Shown here piece by piece: positions 30,916-41,000 of a DNA stretch of 64,000 nucleotides. Positions within the stretch are counted from its first letter, which is position 1, and every line of letters begins with the position of its first letter. Made by a program: the position numbers and the translations under genes. This DNA is from Blattabacterium cuenoti BPAA (GTDB lineage Bacteria; Bacteroidota; Bacteroidia; Flavobacteriales; Blattabacteriaceae). The stretch is from NCBI RefSeq assembly GCF_000348805.1, contig NC_020510.1, forward strand, positions 558,001 to 622,000, written 5' to 3'. The notes beneath the pieces are model-generated. The model worked only from the letters and a program-made list of their open reading frames with translations. It had not been told where the DNA came from and searched no databases.

Positions 30916-32001
30916 ATGATAAAAAAAGAAGAAATTCAATCTATTTCAGAAAGAATTCATAGAATTTATGATATTCTAAAAATAGATCAGATTAAGAAAC
31001 ATATAAATGAAGAACAAGAAAAAATATCCAATCCTAATTTTTGGAAAGATTATAATAAAAAATCTAGAAATTTTATAAAAGAAATGCATGAAATGAAAAC
31101 ATGTATAAGAGATTTTACAGAATTAAAAAATGCTTTTGAAGAATTAGAAATAATATTTTCTATTTCCAAAGAACAAAATTTAGAAAAAGAATTTGAAATT
31201 CAATTATATAAAACAAAAAAATTACTCTCAAATATAGAATTCAAAAATATTTTTTCAAAAAAAGAAGATTCTTTTAATGCAATATTACAAATCTCTTCTG
31301 GAGCTGGAGGAACTGAAAGCTGTGATTGGACTTTCATGTTAATGAGAATGTATTCCATGTGGGCAGAAAAAAAAAATTTTTTGGTGAAAAAAATTCATTA
31401 TGTTTCTGGAGATGTTACTGGAATGAAATCTGTTACTTTAGAAATCAATGGTATTTATGCTTTTGGATATTTGAAAGGAGAAAATGGAGTACATAGATTA
31501 ATCAGAATCTCTCCATTTGATAGTAATTCAAAACGTCATACTTCTTTTTCTTCTGTATATGTTTATCCCATGATCAACGAAAATATTGATATAGATATTA
31601 AAATATCAGATATACAATGGGAAACTTTTCGTTCTAGTGGAGCAGGAGGTCAAAATGTAAATAAAGTAGAAACAGGAGTAAGATTACGTCATAATCCTAC
31701 AGGAATTACTATAGTAAATACAGAATCCAGATCTCAAATACAAAACCGACAAAAAGCTTTTCAAATATTAAAATCCAGATTATATGAAATGGAAATCATT
31801 AAAAAAAATGAAAAAAAAGAAATAATAGAATCCAAAAAAAAGAAAATAGAATGGGGATCTCAAATTCGAAATTATATTATGCATCCTTACAAATTAGTAA
31901 AAGATTTAAGAACAGGTTATGAAACTACGAAAATACAATCTGTAATGGACGGAGAAATAGACATTTTTTTAAAAAATTTTTTATATAAAATGAAAATATA
32001 G
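30916..32001 (+). CDS. prfB: Peptide chain release factor 2, no programmed frameshift
   Basis: Terminates translation at UGA and UAA. The 361-residue protein has the catalytic GGQ loop '[17 protein letters not shown]' (GGQ at 244-246) and the stop-codon-reading tripeptide SPF (199-201, in '[11 protein letters not shown]'), which marks RF2 rather than RF1. Most bacterial prfB genes need a +1 frameshift at an in-frame UGA near codon 25; here the frame reads straight through 'RIYDILKID' from an ATG with no UGA. Feedback autoregulation by frameshifting is therefore absent. It is divergent from clpB. Confidence 0.95.
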   Translation: MIKKEEIQSISERIHRIYDILKIDQIKKHINEEQEKISNPNFWKDYNKKSRNFIKEMHEMKTCIRDFTELKNAFEELEIIFSISKEQNLEKEFEIQLYKTKKLLSNIEFKNIFSKKEDSFNAILQISSGAGGTESCDWTFMLMRMYSMWAEKKNFLVKKIHYVSGDVTGMKSVTLEINGIYAFGYLKGENGVHRLIRISPFDSNSKRHTSFSSVYVYPMINENIDIDIKISDIQWETFRSSGAGGQNVNKVETGVRLRHNPTGITIVNTESRSQIQNRQKAFQILKSRLYEMEIIKKNEKKEIIESKKKKIEWGSQIRNYIMHPYKLVKDLRTGYETTKIQSVMDGEIDIFLKNFLYKMKI

Positions 32002-32033
32002 AAATACAAGTTAATTATTTATATTCAATTTCA

Positions 32034-33425
32034 ATGAAAATCCGTTATGTTGATCTTATAGATCAAACTTTTGATTTTCCCACTGAGGAATTTTCTATAA
32101 AAAATAATCTTTTAGAATTTCACGGAATTCCATTAATGGATCTTATTAAAAAATATGGAACTCCATTAAAATTTACATATTTACCAAAAATATCTCAAAA
32201 TATACGAAAAGCTAAAACATGGTTTGAAAAAGCTATTGATTCCAATCAATATAACAATAAATATACTTATTGTTATTGTACAAAAAGCTCTCATTTTTCC
32301 TTTGTCTTAGAAGAAGCTTTAAAAAACAATATTAGTATTGAAACTTCATATGCTTATGATATAGAAATTGTGAAAAGCCTTTATCGAAAAGGGAAAACTA
32401 CTAAAAATATTGAAATTATATGCAATGGATTTAAAACAAAAAATTATATTGAAAATATATCAGAACTTATTAATAACGGATTCTGTAATACCATACCAAT
32501 ATTAGACAATTCCGATGAATTAGAAAAACTAAGTTTAGTCATTCATTCTCCTTTTAAATTAGGAATACGTATTGCTTCTGAAGAAGAACCAAAATTTGAA
32601 TTTTATACTTCTAGGTTAGGAATTGGATATAAAGATATTATTGTTTTTTACTTAAACAAAATAAAAAATAATCCTCAAGTAAAATTAAAAATGTTACACT
32701 TTTTTATAAATACAGGAATCAAAGATACTGCTTATTATTGGAATGAACTTTTCAAGTGTTTGCATATTTATGCTAGATTGAAAAAAATTGCACCAGAATT
32801 AGAAATTTTAAATATAGGAGGAGGGTTTCCCATCAAAACATCCATGTCTTTTAAGTATGATTATGAATACATGACCAACGAAATTGTTTATCAAATAAAA
32901 AAATTTTGTCAAAAAGAAAATATTTCGGACCCCCATATTTATACAGAATTTGGAGCTTATACAGTAGGAGAAAGTGGAGGAATTTTATATAAAATTCTTA
33001 ATCAAAAACGTCAGAATGATAGAGAAAAATGGAATATGATAGATAGTTCTTTCATGACTACACTTCCTGATACTTGGGCAATCAGTCGTAGATTTATTAT
33101 GATGGCAATTAATCGTTGGAATGATTGTTATGAAAGAGTTTTTTTAGGAGGATTAACATGTGATAGTGATGATTATTATAATTCAGAACAACATATGAAT
33201 GCAATATATCTTCCTTGTTTTCATCAAAAAATTCCGCTTTATATTGGATTTTTCAATACTGGAGCTTATCAAGATACAATTAGTGGATATGGTGGAGTAC
33301 ATCATTGTTTAATCCCTCAACCAATTCATGTATTGATAGATCATGACAAAGAAAAAAATTTTGTATATAAAATATTTCGTCTATCACAAAGTCCAGAAGA
33401 AATTTTAAAAATATTGGGTTATTGA
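32034..33425 (+). CDS. speA: Arginine decarboxylase, fold type III PLP enzyme
   Basis: Likely converts arginine to agmatine and CO2. The 463-residue protein belongs to the alanine-racemase-fold PLP decarboxylases. The PLP Lys is probably K84 in 'CYCTKSSHF', the glycine loop is 'LEILNIGGGFPIK' and the C-terminal active-site Cys lies in 'GGLTCDSDDYYNSEQ'. Diaminopimelate decarboxylase is the main alternative, but the immediate overlap with an agmatinase gene and the Bacteroidetes form of the motifs favour SpeA. The stop overlaps the speB start by four bases. Confidence 0.85.
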   Translation: MKIRYVDLIDQTFDFPTEEFSIKNNLLEFHGIPLMDLIKKYGTPLKFTYLPKISQNIRKAKTWFEKAIDSNQYNNKYTYCYCTKSSHFSFVLEEALKNNISIETSYAYDIEIVKSLYRKGKTTKNIEIICNGFKTKNYIENISELINNGFCNTIPILDNSDELEKLSLVIHSPFKLGIRIASEEEPKFEFYTSRLGIGYKDIIVFYLNKIKNNPQVKLKMLHFFINTGIKDTAYYWNELFKCLHIYARLKKIAPELEILNIGGGFPIKTSMSFKYDYEYMTNEIVYQIKKFCQKENISDPHIYTEFGAYTVGESGGILYKILNQKRQNDREKWNMIDSSFMTTLPDTWAISRRFIMMAINRWNDCYERVFLGGLTCDSDDYYNSEQHMNAIYLPCFHQKIPLYIGFFNTGAYQDTISGYGGVHHCLIPQPIHVLIDHDKEKNFVYKIFRLSQSPEEILKILGY

Positions 33426-34300
33426 AATCAAATCAAAAAAAAACTTTTGCAGGTATTTCTAAAAAGTATACAACACTTGATAAATCTGAAACGGTACTTA
33501 TTCCAGTTCCATATGATTATACTCAAACATGGAAAAAGGGATCTAAAAAAGGGCCTAAAGCTTTTTTATCTGCAGCAGAACACATGGAATTATATGATAT
33601 TGAAACCAATTCAGAAGTATATAAAAAAGGAATTTTCCTTGTTCCTTCTATTATTAATTCTTCAATTTCTATAAAAAAAATGATTGAAAAAGTATATAAT
33701 ACTACAAAAAAATATCTTTCTAAAGAAAAATTCATTACCCTTATAGGAGGAGATCATTCAATATCAATAGGTAGTATTCGAGCTTTTGGAGAAAAATACA
33801 CGAATTTAAGTATTCTTCATATGGACGCACATACAGATTTGCGTCCTATATACAAAGGAAGTCCTTATAATCATGCTTGTTCTATGCATGAAGCCTCTCA
33901 AAAACATCCTTTAATACAAATAGGAATTCGTAGCATGGATATAGTAGAGAAAAAATATCTTCAAAAAGGAAACGTATTTTATATGCACGAGATTTATAAA
34001 AATGATTCATGGATGCATGATGCTGTTCATAAATTGTCTAAAAACGTATTCATTAGTATAGATATAGATGTTTTTGATCCTAGCATTGCTCCTTCTACAG
34101 GGACTCCAGAGCCAGGAGGTTTATTTTGGTATACAGCTTTAAAATTTTTTAAAAAAGTTTTTAAAAATAAAAATGTAATAGGATTTGATATAGTGGAACT
34201 TTTACCTAATCAAAAAGAATCTTCTACAGATTTTTTAGCAGCCAAACTTTATTATAAATTATTATCATATAAGTATACAGAAATGTCAATTCATTCATAA
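33422..34300 (+). CDS. speB: Agmatinase (ureohydrolase family)
   Basis: Binuclear manganese hydrolase that splits agmatine into putrescine and urea. The 292-residue protein has all three metal-binding blocks: 'LIGGDHSISIGS', 'ILHMDAHTDLRP' and 'ISIDIDVFDPSIAPSTGTPE', followed by 'PGGLFW', which fits agmatinase better than arginase. The start is TTG at 33422, inside the last codons of speA (TTGA overlap), so the two are translationally coupled. Substrate is inferred from context; arginase activity cannot be excluded from sequence alone. Confidence 0.9.
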   Translation: MKSNQKKTFAGISKKYTTLDKSETVLIPVPYDYTQTWKKGSKKGPKAFLSAAEHMELYDIETNSEVYKKGIFLVPSIINSSISIKKMIEKVYNTTKKYLSKEKFITLIGGDHSISIGSIRAFGEKYTNLSILHMDAHTDLRPIYKGSPYNHACSMHEASQKHPLIQIGIRSMDIVEKKYLQKGNVFYMHEIYKNDSWMHDAVHKLSKNVFISIDIDVFDPSIAPSTGTPEPGGLFWYTALKFFKKVFKNKNVIGFDIVELLPNQKESSTDFLAAKLYYKLLSYKYTEMSIHS

Positions 34301-34306
34301 AAGAAT

Positions 34307-35017
34307 ATGAATCAAAAAATTATTATAGCTATAGATGGATATTCTTCATCCGGAAAAAGTACTTTAGCAAAAGCTATTTCTAAAAAACTAAAATATAAAT
34401 ATATAGATAGTGGGGCAATGTATAGAAGCGTAGCTTTATTTGCTATTCGAAAAAAGATTTTTGATAGTGATTCGTGGAATATACGAAATTTTATTCCTCT
34501 TTTGAAAGAAATAAATTTAAAATTTAAATGGAATCAAAAATATAATAGAACAGATATTTTTTTAAATGAGGAAAATATTCAATCTAAGATTAGGTCAGAA
34601 CAAGTTGAATCTAAAGTCAGTTTCATCTCTCAATTTCCAGAAATTAGAGAAAAGTTAACTCTTATACAAAGACATCTTGGAGAAGAAAAAGGAATCGTTG
34701 TAGATGGAAGAGACGTAGGAAATTATGTATTTCCTAAATCAGAATTAAAAATATTTATGAAAGGATCTATAGAAATTCGTTCTTACAGAAGATATCAAGA
34801 TTTAAAAAATAGAGGAAAAAAAGTCTCTTATGAAGAAGTGAAAAAAAATCTAATTCATAGAGATATAATGGATACTTCACGAAATATTTCTCCACTCAAA
34901 AAATCTATAGATTCTATAGAAATAGATAACACTTTTTTAAGTATAGAAAAACAATTAAATCTCATCTTTCAATTAATAAAAAAAATAACCGATCATACAT
35001 ATGAAACTATTAAATGA
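34307..35017 (+). CDS. cmk: Cytidylate kinase
   Basis: Phosphorylates CMP and dCMP. The 236-residue P-loop kinase has 'AIDGYSSSGKSTLAKAISKK' (about 6-25) with Walker A, 'YIDSGAMYRSVALFA' for nucleotide binding and 'GIVVDGRDVGNYVFP' with the catalytic-domain Asp-Gly-Arg-Asp. Length is normal. It starts six bases after speB and overlaps fabG by 17 bases, within a tightly packed rightward operon. Confidence 0.95.
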   Translation: MNQKIIIAIDGYSSSGKSTLAKAISKKLKYKYIDSGAMYRSVALFAIRKKIFDSDSWNIRNFIPLLKEINLKFKWNQKYNRTDIFLNEENIQSKIRSEQVESKVSFISQFPEIREKLTLIQRHLGEEKGIVVDGRDVGNYVFPKSELKIFMKGSIEIRSYRRYQDLKNRGKKVSYEEVKKNLIHRDIMDTSRNISPLKKSIDSIEIDNTFLSIEKQLNLIFQLIKKITDHTYETIK

Positions 35018-35735
35018 AAAAATAGCTGTAGTTACAGGAGGTTCAGGAGATATAGGTCTATCTATAGTCAAAACTTTTGTACAACATGGAGCTCATGTTA
35101 TTTTTACATTTTGTTCCTCCATAAAGGAAGCAAAAAAAATAGAATTTGAATTTCAAGATGTAGTTGAAGCATATAAAATAGATATTTCAGATTTCAATTC
35201 ATCAGAAAATTTAGTGAAAAAAGTAATAAAAAAATATGGGAGGTTAGATATATTAGTGAACAATGCAGGAATTATAAAAGATAATTTTTTGCTTAAAATA
35301 TCCAAAAAAGATTGGGATGATGTTATTAAAACTAATCTATATTCTGTATTTAATTTAACGAAACATGCTATTCATCCTATGATGAAACAAAAGAAAGGAA
35401 GCATTATTAATATGAGTTCCGTTATAGGATTAACGGGGAACATTGGCCAATCTAATTATGCAGCATCTAAAGCAGGAATTATTGGATTCACAAAATCAAT
35501 AGCCAGAGAATTAGGAAAAAAAAATATTCGTTGTAATGCCATAGCACCTGGATATATAGTAACAAAAATGAATTCTCATTTTCAATCTAAAATCAAAGAG
35601 AATTGGATAAGAAACATTCCATTAAAAAGAGCAGGAACCCCTCAAGAGGTAGCGAACTCTACTTTGTTTCTTGCTTCGGATCTATCAAATTATATTACCG
35701 GTACTGTGTTAAATGTAAATGGAGGATTAATTTAA
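35001..35735 (+). CDS. fabG: 3-oxoacyl-ACP reductase FabG
   Basis: NADPH-dependent reductase of the fatty-acid cycle, acting on the 3-oxoacyl-ACP made by FabF. The 244-residue short-chain dehydrogenase has the Rossmann motif 'VTGGSGDIGLSIV' (about 11-23), 'LVNNAGIIKDNFLLK', the catalytic Ser in 'INMSSVIGLTGNIGQ', the Y-x-x-x-K pair in 'SNYAASKAGIIGF' (about 151-155) and a C-terminal 'ITGTVLNVNGG'. Complete. The start lies in the last 17 bases of cmk. Confidence 0.95.
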   Translation: MKLLNEKIAVVTGGSGDIGLSIVKTFVQHGAHVIFTFCSSIKEAKKIEFEFQDVVEAYKIDISDFNSSENLVKKVIKKYGRLDILVNNAGIIKDNFLLKISKKDWDDVIKTNLYSVFNLTKHAIHPMMKQKKGSIINMSSVIGLTGNIGQSNYAASKAGIIGFTKSIARELGKKNIRCNAIAPGYIVTKMNSHFQSKIKENWIRNIPLKRAGTPQEVANSTLFLASDLSNYITGTVLNVNGGLI

Positions 35736-35751
35736 ATAATCATAATAATTA

Positions 35752-37440
35752 ATGTATTCAAGTAAAAAAATTGTACAAAGTTTAGGAATTATTTTAAAAG
35801 CAAAATCTATATTTAATATCATCATTTCTCCAGGATCTAGAAATGCTCCAATTATTATACATTTTACTCAACATAAAGATTTTAAAACTTATAGTATTGT
35901 AGATGAAAGATGTGCAGGTTTTTTTGCTTTAGGAATAGCTCAACAAATAAGAAAACCTGTAGTCATTAGTTGTACTTCTGGTTCTGCAGTTGTTAATTAT
36001 TATCCTGCCATTACAGAGTCTTTTTATCAAAGTATCCCACTTATTTTAGTGACTGCAGATAGACCAAAAGAAATTATAGATATATTTGAAGGACAATCCA
36101 TTCATCAGGAAAATATTTTTCAAGAACATGTAGAAACTTCTGTTCAATTAACAGAAGATGAATCTGAATCAGGAATATGGTATAATGATCTATTGATGAA
36201 TGAATCAATCAACAAATGTATTTCTAAAAGTAAACCTATTCATATTAATATTCCATTTTCAGAGCCCCTTTATGATACTACAAATCATTTACAAGTAAAA
36301 CCTAAGATTATAAAAACCATACCTGTTAAAAATTATGTTGAAACATATGATTATAAAAAAGAACAGTATATATGGAAAAAATATGAAAAGAAAATGATCC
36401 TGTTAGGATTATATTATACAGGAAAAAATACGGAAAAAATTTTAAGAAAATTAAGCTTGGATCCTTCCATTGTCATTTTTACAGAAACAACGTCTCATGT
36501 CTATGGACAAAATTTTTTTTCAAGTATAGATCAACTTATTTTTAATATGAATCCTAGAGAATGGATGAATTTTAAACCTCATATTTTATTAACTATTGGT
36601 ATCAATATTATATCCAAAAGAATAAAATTTCTTTTAAGAAAATATCCTCCAATATATCATTGGCATATAGGAGAGCATTATGAGAATTATCCGGATACCT
36701 ATTATAAACTAACAACTTATTGGCCTATCAATCCAGAATTTTTTTTAAAAATTTTTCATAATTTTAATAATATATTTATTCCTTCTTCAAATTACAGGAA
36801 AAAATGGGAAAAATTGAAAAAAGAAAAAATAAAAAAACATAAATTTTTTTTCAAAAAAGAAAAAAGTTTTTCAGATTTAAACGTTTTATTCTCCGTATTC
36901 AAAGCCATACCCAATCATACTATTTTACAATTAGGAAATAGTATGATTATAAGATATTATCAACTTTTTGATGAAAAAAAATATTCTATTAAATCCTATT
37001 GTAATCGTGGGACTTCAGGAATAGATGGATGTGTTTCAACTGCTATAGGTTCTGCTACAATAAGAAAAAAAACTGTAACATTAATTGTTGGAGACATAAG
37101 TTTTTTTTATGATAGTAATGCTTTATGGAATAATTATATTCCAAAAAATTTTCGTATTATACTTATTAATAATGGAGGGGGAAATATTTTTAGATTCATT
37201 TCAGAAAAAAATCTTCCTGAAAGGATATTTCATTTTTTTGAAACAAAACATATTTTTTCTGCAAAAAAAATATGCGAAATGTATCATTGGAAATACGAAG
37301 AAGCATCCGATACGGATACTTTAAAAAATAGTTTATCATGTTTTTGGAAAAAAACAAATCAACCTTGTTTATTGGAAATAAATACTAAAAAATCTAATAA
37401 TGATCAAATTTTGAAAAAATATTTATCTTATTTATCCTGA
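35752..37440 (+). CDS. menD: SEPHCHC synthase MenD (menaquinone synthesis)
   Basis: ThDP-dependent enzyme that joins 2-oxoglutarate and isochorismate to form SEPHCHC, the second step of menaquinone synthesis. The 562-residue protein begins with the PYR domain ('IISPGSRNAPIIIHF', 'VDERCAGFFALGIAQ' with the catalytic Glu, 'SCTSGSAVVNYYPAITES'). It ends with the PP domain, where 'GDISFFYDSNALWN' and 'IILINNGGGNIF' form the ThDP/metal site. Length matches the family. It is the last gene of the speA-speB-cmk-fabG-menD run. It shows that the organism makes its own quinone, provided the other men genes exist. Confidence 0.95.
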   Translation: MYSSKKIVQSLGIILKAKSIFNIIISPGSRNAPIIIHFTQHKDFKTYSIVDERCAGFFALGIAQQIRKPVVISCTSGSAVVNYYPAITESFYQSIPLILVTADRPKEIIDIFEGQSIHQENIFQEHVETSVQLTEDESESGIWYNDLLMNESINKCISKSKPIHINIPFSEPLYDTTNHLQVKPKIIKTIPVKNYVETYDYKKEQYIWKKYEKKMILLGLYYTGKNTEKILRKLSLDPSIVIFTETTSHVYGQNFFSSIDQLIFNMNPREWMNFKPHILLTIGINIISKRIKFLLRKYPPIYHWHIGEHYENYPDTYYKLTTYWPINPEFFLKIFHNFNNIFIPSSNYRKKWEKLKKEKIKKHKFFFKKEKSFSDLNVLFSVFKAIPNHTILQLGNSMIIRYYQLFDEKKYSIKSYCNRGTSGIDGCVSTAIGSATIRKKTVTLIVGDISFFYDSNALWNNYIPKNFRIILINNGGGNIFRFISEKNLPERIFHFFETKHIFSAKKICEMYHWKYEEASDTDTLKNSLSCFWKKTNQPCLLEINTKKSNNDQILKKYLSYLS

Positions 37441-37442
37441 TT

Positions 37443-38015
37443 TTAATAAAAAAAACAAAAAACATCCCATAAGGCTTTAATTCTTGCAAAAATTTCTCTA
37501 AGTTGTATTTTTCTATCAAAAGTCAGGCTTTTAGCATTAAATCCAATCACATCTAGGCCCAAACAATTTCCAATAAAAATAGCTCTTTCATTATGAAATT
37601 TTTGAGATATAATCGTAAATTTTTTTTGATGAAAAATTTTATGAACTCTTACAATAGAATGCAAAGTGCTAATTCCATAAAAATCTTCATATATAAAATG
37701 AGAAGGAATTCCTTTTTTAATTAATTCCTTTTTCATCATTTTTGGTTCATTATAATTTTTCTCTCTGTTATCTCCACTTACAATGATATAACGTATTTTT
37801 TTATGATGAAAAAGAAAATAAGCTGCATCTATTCTATACTTAAAATAAGCGTTAATTCCTCCTCCATGCAAATATTTAGAAGTTCCTAAAACTACACCAA
37901 ATGTATTATATGGAATATAATTAATAGAATCATAACTTTTTCTTATTGACCAAAAACTTATTCCAAGATAACAGAATACAATAAATGAAATAATAAGGGA
38001 AAATATACGTTTTAT
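37443..38015 (-). CDS. SanA/YdcF-like (DUF218) membrane-anchored protein, non-canonical start
   Basis: DUF218-family protein; members are linked to envelope integrity, but biochemical activity is unclear. The first conventional start (TTG at 37871) begins inside the conserved core 'LGTSKYLHGGGINAYF'. The frame is open upstream to a stop at 38024-38022 and encodes a good N-terminal anchor ('IFSLIISFIVFCYLG') plus 'YNTFGVVLGTSKYL', exactly where the family has them. No ATG, GTG or TTG exists there; ATA at 38015-38013 ('KRIFSL' follows) is the best candidate, giving about 190 residues, the expected size. Core motifs 'IIVSGDNREKNYNEPKMM', 'STLHSIVR' and 'ISQKFHNERAIFI' are intact. Confidence 0.75.
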   Translation of the reverse strand: MKRIFSLIISFIVFCYLGISFWSIRKSYDSINYIPYNTFGVVLGTSKYLHGGGINAYFKYRIDAAYFLFHHKKIRYIIVSGDNREKNYNEPKMMKKELIKKGIPSHFIYEDFYGISTLHSIVRVHKIFHQKKFTIISQKFHNERAIFIGNCLGLDVIGFNAKSLTFDRKIQLREIFARIKALWDVFCFFY

Positions 38016-38039
38016 TTCTAATTAACACATTAACAAAAT

Positions 38040-41000
38040 CTAAAAAGTATCATCTTCTATGACCCATTCGCCTTTTTCTAAAAAAGAATCTATATGTTTG
38101 AATTTAATATTTTTAGTTTCTCCCGTAATTAAATGACGAATATTAATTCTATTGTTTCTTCCTAATTTTTTTCCATTTTTTTCTTTCATAACAAAATTGT
38201 TTGTAAAATGATTTTTATTTTTTGGAAAGCACAAAATATCTCCTATTAGAATAGTGGATTTAAGTAAAAAAGAAATAATTCTTTTATTTATATCATAAAC
38301 CCTTTCTTGAAACAAATTAAAAGCATTTTGTTTATAAACAATAAGAGGATCTTTTTGTTCAAAAACAGCATTTTGTACAGAATATCGCAACCCATCCATT
38401 TCACGTAGGTGTTCTTTCCATTTTTCATCCATAAAACATAATATAGTCTTTTTTTCAAATATGGATAATAAAGATTTTCCTTTTGTATCATGGAATTCTT
38501 TCAAATTTGATACGGAAACTATATTTTGATATCCATCTGTTAAAACAACCCGAATTTGATAAAATTCATGATTTTGATTTACCATATTAGAATTAGATAT
38601 AATAGGTTTTATATCATGATCAATCATTTTTTTCTTCTTTTTTTCATAACAATTAATAATTATATCATGAAGTTTGTTTACACAATCACGTTCTTTATAA
38701 GATAAGAATTCATCTTCTTGTATGGGAAATTTAATACCAAAAGTTTGAATAAATTCATACTCAAAATTTTTGAAATCATTGATAGACTGATTGATATTCA
38801 TCATGATATCTAATAAAATATAGACCATATTAGAAATATCTAAACTTAATTCATTTCCACATAATGCATTTTTTCGTTTTTTGTATATGAACTCTCTTTG
38901 TTGATTAATAACATCATCATAGTCTAATAAACGTTTTCGTATACTGAAGTTGTTCTCCTCTATTTTTTTTTGTGCTTTTTCAATAGATCTGGTTAACAAA
39001 GGATGTTGTATGATGTCTCCTTCTTTATGTCCAAATCGATCCATTAGTTTAGAAAGTCTTTCCGAATCAATAAATAAACGAATTAAATTGTCTTCTAAAG
39101 ACACATAAAACTGAGAACTACCTGGATCTCCTTGACGACCAGATCTTCCCCTTAATTGATTATCAACTCTTCTAGAATCATGTCTTTCCGTCCCTAAAAC
39201 GGATAATCCTCCATTTTTAATAACTTCTTTTGATAGTTTAATATCAGTACCACGACCGGCCATATTAGTTGCTATAGTAACAGAACTAGGAAATCCTGCT
39301 TTTGCTATGATTTCCGCCTCTTTTTCATGTAATTTTGCATTTAAAACATTATGTGGAATTTTCATAAAATTTAAAGCTCTACTTAAAAATTCTGAAATTT
39401 CAACAGAAGTCGTTCCAACGAGAACGGGCCGCTTTTCATTTTTAGATAAAAAAATAATTTTTTCTATAACAGCATTATACTTTTCTCGTTGAGTTTTAAA
39501 AACAAAATCTTGAAAATCTTTTCTTTGTATTTTCTTATGTGTCGGAATGACTACTACATCTAATTTATAAATATGCCAAAATTCTCCAGATTCTGTCTCT
39601 GCTGTACCTGTCATTCCAGATATTTTCCGATACATTCTAAAATAATTTTGTAAAGTTATTGTAGCAAGAGTCTGACTGGAAGATTCTATTTGAACATTTT
39701 CTTTTGCTTCTATAGCTTGATGTAAGCCATCAGAATAACGTCTTCCTTCCATTATACGACCAGTTTGTTCATCTACTATTTTTACTTTTCCCCCTAAAAC
39801 AACATAGTCCACATCTTTTTCAAATAAAGTAAAAGCTTTAAGTAATTGATTTATAGTATGAATTCTTTGTGATTTGAGAGAAAAATTTTTCAAAAGTTCC
39901 TCCTTTTTTTTTGTTTCTTTTTCTTTTGAAAAATTTTGTTTTTCTACTTCAGTCAATTCCAGATTCACATCTGGTAAAACAAAAAAGCCTATATCTTTCA
40001 CATTTTTTGATAGGAATTCAATTCCTTTATCTGTTAATTCTACCGTATTATTTTTTTCATCAATGACAAAATAAAGATCTTTATCCACTTTATAGATTTC
40101 TCTTCCATAATCTTGCAAATACTGACTTTCCGTTTTTTGTAGAATCAAACGAACATTATCTTCACTCAAAAATTTTATTAAAGATTTTTTTTTAGGTAAA
40201 CCACGATATGCTTGAAATAATTTAAATCCACCTAATTTTTTCTCTCCATTCTTGATTAAATTCTTTGCTTCATGTAAAAAATTTTTGACTATAACATTTT
40301 GTTGATTGACTAAAGTTTTTACTTTTTCTCTAAATAATTCAAATTCTTCTTTATTATCTTTTTTAGGATCAACAGGCCCAGATATAATCAAAGGAGTACG
40401 TGCTTCATCTATCAAGACAGAATCAATTTCATCTATAATAGCATAATTCAATTCTCTCTGAACTAACTCTTCTTTAGAACAAGCCATATTATCGCGTAAA
40501 TAATCAAACCCAAATTCATTGTTTGTTCCATAAGTAATATCTGCTTGATAAGCTTTTTTACGCATATATACATCAGAAGATGAGTAGTTATCAATACAAT
40601 CAACTTTTAATCCATGAAATTCCATTAAAGGAGCCATCCAACTTGTATCTCTTCTAGATAAATAATTATTTACTGTAACGATATGCACTCCTCTTCCAGA
40701 TAAAGCATTTAAATAAGCAGATAAAGTTGCTACAAAAGTTTTTCCTTCCCCCGTAGCCATTTCAGCAATTTTTCCCTGGTGTAAAACCACACCTCCCATA
40801 AGCTGAACATCATAATGAACCATATCCCAAATTATGCTTTTTCCATATGCATTCCATTCATTTTTCCAAATTGCTTGATTTCCGTTCAGATGAACATAAG
40901 ACTTTGTTTTTGACAATTCTTCATCAAAAGAAGTAGATGTCACAATTAGTTGTTTTTTTTCTTTTAAACGCTTAGCTGTTTCTTTAATGATAGCGTAAGC

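Noticed and set aside
30916-31000. Programmed +1 frameshift in prfB
   Set aside because: No in-frame UGA or slippery CUU-UGA sequence exists after the ATG; the frame is continuous.
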